From NCBI RefSeq assembly GCF_021347895.1, contig NC_067113.1, forward strand, positions 38,851,474-38,915,473: a DNA stretch of 64,000 nt, in the 5' to 3' direction. A program made the position numbers and the translations under genes. A model generated the notes under the pieces. It saw nothing but the letters and a program-made list of their open reading frames with translations. It had not been told where the DNA came from and made no database searches. This DNA is from Acanthochromis polyacanthus (taxonomy: Eukaryota > Chordata > Actinopteri > Pomacentridae). Numbering within the stretch: position 1 is the first letter of the stretch; the number at the start of each line of letters is the position of its first letter. This document shows, one piece after another, positions 10,601-22,600 of this stretch.

Positions 10601-13600
10601 AGAGGAAGGAACCACCTGTGAACGATGTTTTTACGACCTTAACCTGATTTAACCTGATGCAGATTCCAATCGTTTTTACAAACATTTGCCAGAAATCCAC
10701 TCCAAACCGACTGACATCATGTAAAACTGATGAAACGACAGCAGACACAAAAAAGTACTGAGACCCAAAACAGATGCAAAAAGACGCAAAACAATCACGA
10801 AGAGACACAAAACAACCGCAAAAATACACAGAATAACCACAACCAGATACACAAATATCCACAACCAGATGCAAAATTACCAAAAAAAGACACAAAACGA
10901 CCACAAAAAGACCCACAAAAACATGCATACCAGTTGCAAAAAGACGCAAAACAGCCACACAGACACAAAAGAACCACAAAGAGACACAAAGAACCATAAA
11001 GACACTCAAAACAACCACAAAGGCACACAAAATCACCACAAAAAAACACAAAATTACTAAAACAAAATGCAAAACAATCACAAAGAAACACAGGATGCAA
11101 AGAAGACGTCTTGTATGTCTTTATGGTCATTTTTGTCTCTCTGTGGTTGTTTTGTGTCTCTGTGGTGATTTTGTGTCTCTTTGTGGTTGTTTTGTGTGTC
11201 TTTGTGGTTTTTGTGTCTTTGTGGTTGTTTTGTCTTTTGTGTTGCTTTGTAGTTTTTGCTTGACTTTGTTGTCATGTTGTGACAATTTTCTGTGTCTTTC
11301 TGTTTGTTTTATGTATTTTTGTGGTTGTTTTGCGTGACTTTGTTGTCATTTTGTGTCTCTTTGTGGATGTTTTCTGTATTTTTTGTGGTTATTTTGACTC
11401 ATTGTCGTTTCATGTTTTTGTAGTTGTGTATTTTTGTGGATGTTTTGTCTCTTTGTGGTTATTTTTGCTTGACTTTGTTGTCATTTTGTGGTAATTATTT
11501 ACCGTCACTAAGAGACTGATGTTTTAATGGTCTTCTGTCCCGGCTGTGTCTCTAATTAACCTCTAAACTCGTGGATCTGCGTCTAACTAGACTCCTCGGA
11601 TCAGATTTAGAGCCTTCGATCGGCTCATGAGGTCAAAAACACCGAATGGAGGAGAGGAACTCGCCAAAATAAAAGAAAACCAAACGTCTTCCTCATTAGT
11701 GCCCGTCTGGGTCGTCTCCACGGCAACAGAGTAAATATAGAGGGGGAGGGGCGGCGCGTCATCGTCGATGCCGCCCTGGGTCGCCACGGCAACCGGTGAT
11801 GTGGAGACACACAGGGAGAAGAGTCGAGTCACGCTTCATTCAGAAATCCTCGAGGACGAATAGAGACGGGTTTTTGATGAAATAACCACCGAGGCTCCGC
11901 CCACTGTAGGTCTGTAGTTTAAAGATAATAAAATAAAAAGCGTCATCAACAGGTTGGAAGAAAGACAGAAATCACAGCTTCTGTTGGTCCTCAGAGAAAC
12001 CAGTTTATTTGTGGCACGTAGCACATAGAACACCTAAATACACAGGAAATATAAAAAATGTGAAAAATATCCAGTCCGAGTGCAGATCTGCAGCTCACAA
12101 TCTGATTTATTCTAAATATTCTGTTTATTATTTAACAGTAGTTTAATTTAGATTCTGCTCACATTAGATAGAATAACACAAGTAGTTGTTTTATAAAAGA
12201 AGTCTGCGGTTCAGAGACTAAATGTAATTATTTGAAGCAATCAATCAGAAATGTTTATAATAATAATTTTACAACCTTTTGTGTTTATTGTGTATTTTAT
12301 GTGACTCTGTGTGTAGATTTAGTATTTTTTGTGGTATTTTTGTTTCTTTTTGTCATTTTGTGTATTTTTATGATAGTTTTGCATATTTTTATCCCACTTT
12401 TGTGTATTTTTATGATACTTTTGTCATTTTTTGTTGTCTTTTTGTGGTTGTTGTATTTATTTTCATGTTTTGTGTATTTCTGTGACAGTTTTGTGTCTCT
12501 TTTTGTCGTTTGGTTGTTGTTTTGTGTCTTTTTGTGTTTATTTTGTTGTTCTCTGTGGTAATTTTGTATTTTTGTGTCTGTCGTTTTGTGTATAATTGTG
12601 ATTCTTTTGCGTCTTTTTGTGCTACAACTGGTACTAAATTTTGGTTTCTTTTCATTCCATATCCATTTTTCTGCCATGACAATGCAAATTTCCCCACTGT
12701 GGGACTGATTCAGGCTCATTTTAGCTCACTTTGATGACATTTACCAGCACAATAATGACCGTTGCTTGGATTAAAACCATTTAGCGTTGGACCAAAACGG
12801 CAAACGACAAAATCCAACTAAAGCAGGCTCATTAAATGATGGCTTCTGCTGCAGCTAAGACACAAAAGATGGAACTTTTTTACATAAAATGGTGAAATGT
12901 TGTTTCTAGCTGCTGTAAATGTTGGACGCCACTTCAGATCCAGGTAATAAAAACAGTCATTTTCCTTGAACCAACGCTCCGGTCGGACTTTCAGCTCGGC
13001 GACCTTTTAGCGACAGTCAGATGGGAGCGTTAATTGTCTAAAATGGACGTGGTGTTTGTAGAACAGCTGCCAGGCGGAGATGTGGCAGTTAATTGGTGTT
13101 TGAGTCTATAGGGGGCGGTTGGTTAATGGAGCCGCCCGTGAACCAGATGACTGACATGACATTCAGATCTGTTACTGAACGCCTCTGAGCTCTGAGAACG
13201 AGAACATCAGTTAGCTTCATTTAACCGAGACGTCAGGCCGATGTCTGGAGAGATTTCATCAATATCAACACTGAAGCTGCTGTTCTGTGTCTATACTTTT
13301 AATTTAAAAGGATAAAAAGTCATAACTGAGCTCAGCAGGTGGTTTGGGGCTGAACTCTAGATTGGAAGTGGTTTTAGAATGGTCTTAAACTGGTTTAGGA
13401 CTTGATTTAGAACGGTTTAGTGGCTTGTTTGTGGGCAGGATTTCAGTCTTGGTTTTGGAGTTGGTTTCAGACTGATTGGGGACAGTTTTTAGACCTAAAA
13501 CTGGGCTATTAAAGGGGAACTTCGCTTTTTTTCAATCTGGGGTCTGTCATTTCAGACATGTGGGTGATGGAGAAATGAATTTTCGACATAGCTCCAGTAT

Positions 13601-16600
13601 TTAGCCAGGCAGGCAGCTTAGCAGCTCAGCTAGCAGCTCGGCTAGCGAAAAGTATGGGGCAACTTGCCCCCCTGCGTCAAAGTCCGCCCTAACATGCTTT
13701 TTTCCCACACTGACCGGCTCAGATAGTCTCAATGAGTGTCCCACAACATACTAGAGATGAGAAGTGAAAGAAAACCTCCACATTACCTGGTGATTGGTTT
13801 TGCTGTGAGCTATCGCGCGATTTCAGAACGAGATTTATTTTCTAGCGTCCTGAGCTTTGGATACAGACCACAACAAAGTGCGATCGCCAGGTAATGTGGA
13901 GGTTTTCTTTCACTTCTCATCTCTAGTATGTTGTGGGACACTCGTTGAGACTATCTGAGCCGGTCAGTGTGGGGAAAAAAGCACGTTAGAGCGGACTTTG
14001 ACGTGGGGGGGCCAGTTGCCCCATACTTTTCGCTAGCTGAGCTGCTAGCTGAGCTGCTAAGCTGCCTGCCTGGCTAAATACTGGAGCTATGTCGAAAATT
14101 CATTTCTCCGTCACTCACATGTATGAAATGAAAACAGACCCCAGGTTGAAAAAAACCGAAGTTCCCCTTTAACTGGTTGGGTCTTGGATGCCATTTGGTT
14201 TGAGAACTTTTTAAAACCTGTTTTAAACTGGTTTAAGCTTTGTTTTTCTGCACATTTTAGCTCGGGTTTGGAGTTGGTTTCAGACTGGTTCACAACTGTT
14301 TTGGCTTGATTTTAGACCTGGTTTTGAACTGGATTTGGACTTGGCTTTAGACTAGTTTGGGACTGGTGTTTGACTTAGTTTTTGCTTTTTTATTTTGGAG
14401 CTAGTTTTCAGTTGGTTTTGGATTGTTTGTACATGTTATGAACTCGTTTCCCTTGTTGTTGTGCATAATTTTAGCCTGGGTTTGAACTGCTTTTGGAGTT
14501 GGTTTCACACTGATTTGGGATCGTTTTTAGGACTAATTGGAAAAGGTTTTGGCTTTATTTTGGATTTGGTTTTTAGACTGGTTTCAGACTTGGTTTCTGA
14601 GTGGTTTGAAACTGTTATTAGCCGTGATCTTAACTGTTCATTTGTTTTTTGGTGTGAATTTAGACTGGTTGGGACAGTTATTCCACTTGATATTAACAAG
14701 TTTTTGTCTTTGTTTTAGAGATGGTTTTCAATTCATTTTGGACTGCGTATGCATCTGTCTTGAACTAGTTTTAGCTTATTTTTGTGCATAATTTCAGACT
14801 GGGTTTGGGACTGATTTTAGACCTTATTTGAAAAGGTTTTTGGCTTTGTTTTGGAGTTGGTTTTCAATTGGTTGTGGACTGTTTTGAACTATTTTCAGCT
14901 TTGTTTTTGTGCATAGTTTCAGACTGGGTTTTGGAGCATCTTGGAGAACCTGCTACAGTTGTAGAGCAGCTTCAGGCTTGGTTTTGTCTTTTGCTTTGGT
15001 CTGGTTTTTAAAGTGTTTTGAATTGTTTAGACATGATTCAGAACTGACTGGCTTTAGTGATTTAGGAGCATCCTGGAGAACTTCCTACAGTTGGAGCTGG
15101 TTTGGAACTTTAATTTGAACTACTTTTATACCACCTTCAGATGTTTCTGAGCTGGTTTTAGACTGACTTCCAACTCCGTTTTAGACTCGGTTTATAAATA
15201 GTTTTCTACTGGTTTCAGGGTTTGTTTGAACTGTGTTTTTGTATTTTGTATTTATGTTTGTGCATGATGTTATACTGAGTTTTGGCCTCAGCTTTGAACT
15301 GATTCCAGAATGATTTTGTACTTTCCAGCTCTGGCTCATTTAAGGGGGGGGGGGGGGGGTGTTCAGTGGTTTAAGCTGGTTGTTGACTGTTTTATACTGT
15401 GTTCTATGAAATGATTTAAACTGTTTTTAGACATGGTTTTAAACTGCTGTAGTCTTGATTTTGGAGCACAACTGAATAGTTATCGACTTCATTTAAACAG
15501 CTTTAGGAGAAAATGATCCTGATGTTGAGAGGACTTGATATTTAGTTGGTAATCACAGTTTTGACGGCTAGAAAATTAAAGTCAGCACCACATTTCAGCA
15601 GTAGTAGAGGAAGTATTTGCATTTTTTAAAAATAAATCATCAAAACCACAAACTGTTCCGAGCAAAATATACTTAAATTAGCTCCTGAAGATGTTATATA
15701 GTTCATTGTCATGTGAGAATATTATAATACTGATGCATTTTTAGTGAAAACTAAAACAGCATATTACGGTTTGAGGTTTTTTTTGTGTGATTTCTATGTA
15801 AAAAAAAAAACCAAATTCCACTTATTTAATTAAATTCCACCGCTTCAGTTTTGCATGTAGCCGTCGAACCGCTGCCTGGTTTTCAGCTTTAATGTCACCT
15901 TCAGAGATTTAGATGAGAAAACAGAGCATGTCCAGTCAGGAGCTGTGATATTTGTTTTCACACCTGCTGGATCCAGTGAACACCAAGCGTTTCATTTACG
16001 TAGCAATGCATGAACACACACTCACACACACATACGTTGGATGTGTTTGTCAGGTTTTTAATTAAAGCTGCAGGTTTGAGTCCTTATCTGATCAGAAACG
16101 ACAGCTTATCGGTTTCTGTTTAAAGAGCAGCAGAGTGCGAGGTGGCTTGATGGACGTCTGAAATCACCTGGAAAAGAACACAAGTTGGCATTTCAAGCCC
16201 TGTGAGGACATTACAGCCACCTAAACCTGCGTCTGACTTCAACTCGAAACCAATTCTTAACCCTAAAATTGACATATGAAGATCGGTAGTAATATCTTCA
16301 CTTACCACGACGTCGTCACTAGCGGTTTGAGGACATAACAATTGCCTAAACCCGAGTTGTTAACCTCAACTGAAAACCAATTCTCAACCTTGAAATCGAC
16401 CTATAATGATTTGTGATGTTGTCCTCACATACCAGTCACCGAACCCGAGTCTAACCTCAACCTGAAACCGATTCTTAACCCTGAAATAGATGCATTACAA
16501 TTTATGTCCTTGTATACCATGTCGTCTTCACAAAGCTGCTTGTGAGGACGACATCGTTAGTGAGGACATAGCAGTCACCTAAACCTAAGTCTAACCCCAA

Positions 16601-19600
16601 CCCAAAACTGAATCTTTACCTGGAAATCGATGTATAATGATTCGTGAGGATGTCCTCATATACCATGGCGTCCTCACAAACCACATCTGTGACAGAAGTC
16701 CCCACGAAGACAGCCGAACAAACGCACACACACACACACAAAGCTCAGTCAAGTGTAAAACCTCCTTTCATTTTCTCCACAGTTCATTTCTGTTCCTGGT
16801 GTGTGTGTGTGTGTGTGTGTGTGTTGTCTACATTAACTTTGTTGGCAACATTAACTGATACATCGACGTGACTCAGCCGCTCGTCTCAGAGGCCTTTAGG
16901 CGACACATCGATCATTAAAAGGCAATCTAAAGACTCAGTCTGTTGTTGAAATTTGCTAAATCGAAGCGTTGTTTCTTGATGCTTCTGTAGAACGAGTATT
17001 CTTTTGTGTTTTTACTGCGGCTTCAAAATACCTCAAAGCCAAAGCAGGAAAGTCCTGATCAAAGTGTTTTTCACCCCAAGTCATTTAATATTTAGGATCT
17101 GCTGAGTCTCAAACTGATGCAATTTTCCTCCATAACAAACACTTTAAGTACATTAAAGTTATTAAAATCAATCCAATATATCTGCTTGACAACTAAACAA
17201 CTCAATACTGCAACGCTGTATGTAAAAAAACTGCATTCCTGCCTCCAGTCTGTTCCTGAACGTTCAGTCTAAATGTTAGCCTAGCCGTGCTAGACCCAGG
17301 TCTGAAGACACAAGGGTCTAGGAACTCTTGACAGGGAGGGAGGCGGGCTAAAAGGTTGTCTTTCAAATCACTCTGCAGCAATTGGGGAGGTATACAACCA
17401 ATCTGCGCAACGAATAGGCTCCTAGAGCGCCGGAAATCAGAGGATGCAGGAGTTCGGTGAAGCCTTATTTATACAGTCAATGGGTGAAGCTCAAGTATAT
17501 TACAGACATGTTAACAGAAAGATTATTCAGAGTCGGTGCTAATGGAGCTCAACGACTGTTGTCGTTTTTGTTGTCGACCCTGGCAGAGAATTAAATTCAT
17601 TGCCGTGGGTTGTCTAGCGCGGCTAGGCTAGTTGTTTCCGGTTGTTTCTGTCAGAATCGTCACGCCTCTGTCGTCACTTAGTTACGCCCGCCTTCTGACT
17701 CTACACTTCATGGTGATTCGTTGGCCAGTTTTAGGAGCATCCAACCTCGAGGCTTACCGAGGGTAACTAGACCCACCCTGGCAGAGAATTAAATTCGTTG
17801 CCGTGGGTTTTCTATCGCAGCTAGGCTATATAAATGTAGCATTAGAGGGTAAATGTAGCTTTAGAGGGTAAATGTAGCGTTAGAGGGTTGTTACGGCCAC
17901 CAGTATTGGTGTGCCATTTGTTTTGAGGTGGTGTTTTGTAGGGCCTTTGTGTGGGCTCAGCTGTGTTTGTTGCAGAGTGTGTGTATTGTTGTTCTGTGTG
18001 GTCTTTCGGTTTGTAAGCACTTGTGACGGGTGCTACAGACAAATTTGACCTTTTCTTGGCGGCTTTAGTTTAGTGTGGAGCCCTCCGTCTCAGTGGAGAC
18101 TGAGGCTCCGATTCGTAGTCTGCCAACTGTGTGTAGGAGCCACTTAGCATTCTGAGTATTCGTGAACTGTGTGTTCAGTATGTATACTTATTCAGAGGCA
18201 CCAGTTTTGCTTAGTTCATTTTGTGCACATTTTGTATTAATTTTTGTTCCTGGTGGTGGGTGTTGCTTCTGTAGTTCGGTTTGGCTAGGGAGTTTAGTTG
18301 TTTTCTTTGTGTTTAGCTAAGTTACAAACTCTGTTAGCCTTTGTTATGTTTTATTCCGTTCTTTGTTTTAGCAACACTCACCAGTCTTATGTTTTATTGT
18401 CACTTTTATGTTCCTTTTGCTACTAAGCAATAAATCCCTTCACCTAACCGATAACACCTGGTTATTTTGTTGCATCCAGCCAGCCCCTAGAGGTTGGATC
18501 GTAACAGGGTAAACGTAGCGTTAGAGGGTAACTTCAATTACAGGTATCTCATAATATCCTTCAAAATATTAATAACTGACATGTTGACAGGTTTAAAAAT
18601 ATCAAAAAAAAATTCTTTTTAACATGCTAGCTCATTCTCTTACATTTAACTGTAAAATTACACTATTTACTCATATTTGCTGTTATTTGAAGGAAAATTA
18701 TGTATATTCAAAATTTGTCAAATTATGAGAAGCAAAATTACACATCAGTAATTTTTTAACAATGTTAGCTTGCTTAAGCTAACTAGCTAACATCATATAA
18801 ACTTATTAAAACCACATCACAAATCCCAATTGAGCCCTTCTATAAAACCTTTTTATTTTCTATTTGATTATAGAAATAAGCATCATATCGTGTGAAATAT
18901 AGATTTATAACAGTTACACCCCCTGTCAAAAGTTTTAGGACAGGTTCTAATTCTTTTGAATGAGAAAGTGTCCTAAAACTTTTGACAGGGGGTGTAACTT
19001 CTAATCCTGAGTATATTTCTTTATCAAACATATAACTGCATATTTTATTATAGAGTCTATAATTGTGAATAATTTTAAAATTGTCCCATTCTTTATTTGT
19101 ATCACCTTTCAGTTTCAGTTTACTTTCACTTTCATTTCTGATGCGTCAAATCTGTTTTTGTAACATTAAGATTATATTTCTAAAATCTCTCCCAGCTGTG
19201 GAGCTTCAACTGAAGACATTTTTCAGGTGGAAGTTTAAAATAGAACACGGCATCTTGTAGCTTTAAGTTTAATCAATATGTTTGATTCACTGCTTGCTTA
19301 TATTTCTGTGTTTATGGCTCTGAGCTCACAGAGGACATAACTCAGAGTCAGTCTGATGTAACCGGCTGCAGAATCCATTAAACCACAAATGGATTGAAAT
19401 GCGTTCGTGTGGATTTTTACTTTACGGCTGCAGCTCTCCCTTCTATTTACCCAGAGTGCTTTTCTCCCTGTGAGAGTCCATCCCATAATATGTTTCCCGA
19501 GTGCTGGAAAACCGACTAAAGCAGCTTTTAGTGCAGCTCAGATCTGAATATCTGCGGATGTTTGCTTCACGTTGGGGATTATTGGTCGACTTTTCACAGC

Positions 19601-22600
19601 TGGATGAATGTTTTTATCATTTTTAGAAGTCGATACTGAGCTCAATTTTCTGATGAATTAAAAACATTCAGATTTAAACATGTAGCAAAGACATAAATTA
19701 GTTGTTTTTCATGTTTATGGGTCTTTCTGTGCTGCTTCACTGTAAAATCTAAGTTTCTAATTGTAATCTTTACTGGTAAAAAGAAAAATTATCTCTTTTT
19801 TTAAACAGATATTTTCCATTATTTAAAAGACAAATAAAGTAAATTAGTGTTTTAAAAATAGTAAATAATTTTTCTATTAACTTTCCAAATTTCCAAAATT
19901 CTGTTAAATTACTGATAATAACCACTGAAGTCTCATAAAACTGTTAATTTTAATGTTAATTCTAAAAAAATGAATAAAACATAAAGGGAAAAAAGAAAAG
20001 CAAGTAAAACTGTCAACAATGTTGCCCAAATCAAATGTTAGAATATAATATAATAGTATTTTGTAGTAGAGTTTTATTTACTCTTGAACCGTATTTGATT
20101 TTAAAATTATATTTTTACTGTATTTAAATAAATTTTAAAAAATATTAATATGTTATGTTAAAAAATAATTTATTTTTGTGGTGAAAAATAATGCATCTAT
20201 TTTGTTAAAGCAAATATGTTTAGTTTAAATAGTTTATGTATTGACTTTATCAGTAACAATATCAATCTTTATCAATAATATTTTTCATTTCTTCTATTTT
20301 CTGCCTCATTTCCAGTTTTTTCCTGAACACTTTTTCTCTGGTCTTTGTTTCCGTCTCGTCTCTCATTAGTATCAGTGAACCTTCATTACTTCTTCAGCCT
20401 CCAGGATTACCAGATGAGTGATGTAATCTGATTACTGTGCGGCAGTAATCAGATTAGTGGCTGGATAAAGATGGCAGGTGTTCCAATTAGTGGCCGAGTA
20501 ATTTCCTCTTTTATGACCCAATTATATTCGAAATGCAAAATACAGCAGGAACCAGAGGACAGACACACACTAACACACACTGTAACACACTAACACACAC
20601 ATCTAGTGTTAATTTAACCTCATCTCTGACCTTCACTGCACGTTTAATATTTACGACCAGCTCTGATCATTTCTAAAAGTCAATTTTTATTAAACTGTTA
20701 AATCTGTAGAAGGAATTTTGGATCTTATTTGTACAAAACAACAACAATAAACACATGTTTACTGTTATTTTAATATGTGTAGGACTTTAAAATGTTAGAT
20801 TTAAATGGAAAGTTTTGATATTATCAATGTATTCTGTTGGCAAAGTTGTTTTGTGTCTCTTTGTTGTCGTTTCTAGGGTCTTTGGTTGCTTTATGGTTGT
20901 TTTGTGTCTTTGTGGTCATTTTTCAGCTACTTTGTTTTATTTTTATCATCATTTTGTGTAAATTTGTGTTATTTTTCGGGTTGTTCATGTCTTTCTAGTA
21001 ATTTTTGTCTGTTTTTAGTTGTACATCAGTTTGAGATATTTTATTGCATCGTTTTGTGTCTCTTTGTGGTTGTTTTGTGTGTTTTTGTAGTTGATTTGTG
21101 TCTATGTGGTTTAAGTTTTTTGTAGTTATTTAGAATTTTTGTGGTCATTTTGTGTACTTTTATGGTTGTTTTGTGTCTCTGTGGTTGTTTTGTGTCTCTT
21201 TGTGGGTTTTTTTGCGTAGTTTGCATTGATTTGTGGTAATTTTAGATCAACTTTTCTGACATCCTATCAAGAAAACTGCACTTAAAAGCTGTCAAATTTA
21301 CACCGTACCGTCCTTGTTTCATATGATTTAACGCAACAGAATTATAAACAACACCTTTAAGTTCATTAACGTGTTGATTTTGACTCTTTGACAGATTTAA
21401 CGTCATGTTTTCATGTTGTAGAAATCCTGACGTCAGTAAAGTTCCACATTAATCCTGGTTTAAAACGTCGTGTTCATTAGTTCTGCTGATGAGAAGCTGA
21501 AAGGCTTTAAAAGCGTTAAAATCGATTTCCACAAGTCTGCAGATACCTTTTCTAAATATTACTACTAATTAATGAAATAAAAACATGTCATTTTCCTCCA
21601 TTCTGGGACGTTTGGAGCCCAGAAATGAAGCCTGCAGCAGCTGAAAAGGTCAACAGAGGGAACAAACTATTAATTCATAAAAGCATGTGTTGCTTCAGGC
21701 AAAGGGAGAAATAATCCGTTAATGTAATCAGTGAGGATGACGGCTGTAGCAACGGCGTGTGTTTGTGTGTCCGTTAAACTAATTAACCGTGACGAGCCGC
21801 TGGAGCTCCAGGACCTCGTGGGGGGCAGCGGAGTGTCGCTGCCCAGGAAAGGGCCTCCGTCCCTGGCGACACACGCTGCCGCGCTCCCCTCTCTGCTCTG
21901 GAGGAAAGATGAGGTTGTTAGAGGAACAAATGAATAAACTTTAACTGATGGTTTTTGTTCCATCAGGTGGTTTTAGTGACATTTTGGACTTTAACAACAA
22001 ATAATTTGGTCATTTTATGTATTGTTTTGGTCATTTTGTGTCTGTGTCCTTTAGTGCCTTGTTTTTGGTCATTTTAGGTCTTTGGGTTTGGTCATTTCAT
22101 GTTTATGTGTCTTTTAGTGCCTTGTTTTGGCCATTTTAGGTCTTGTTTTGGTCATTTTGTGTCTGTGTCTTTTAGTGCCTTGTTTTGGCCATTTTAGGTC
22201 TTTGGGTTTGGTCATTTTAGGTCTTGTTTTGGTCGTTTTGTGTTTCTGTGTCTTTTTGTGCCTTGTTTTGGTCATTTTAGGTCTTGTTTTGGTCATTTTG
22301 TGTCTTGTTTTGGTCATTTTAGGTCTTGTTTTGGTCATTTTGTGTCTTGTTTTGGTCATTTTAGGTCTTGTTTTGGTCGTTTTGTGTCTTGTTTTGGTCA
22401 TTTTAGGTCTTGTTTTGGTCGTTTTGTGCCTTGTTTTGTTCATTTTAGGTCTTGTTTTGGTCGTTTTGTGTCTTGTTTTGGTCATTTTAGGCATTGTTTT
22501 GGTCATTTTAGGTCTTGTTTTGGTCATTTTGTGCCTTGTTTTGGTCATTTTAGGTCTTGTTTTGGTCGTTTTGTGTCTTGCTTTGGTCATTTTGTGTCTG

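Noticed and set aside
11587..11832. 81-residue minus-strand frame over the GC island
   Set aside because: No homology and it overlaps two X-box motifs. A regulatory explanation fits the patch better.
10458..12719. Up to 207-residue frames rich in Cys/Phe/Val or Lys/Thr/His/Gln
   Set aside because: Low-complexity translations of the T/G-rich and C/A-rich minisatellites on both strands; no conserved residues.
16190..16690. Interstitial telomere repeat
   Set aside because: CTAACC words are scattered in longer units and never form consecutive CCCTAA repeats.
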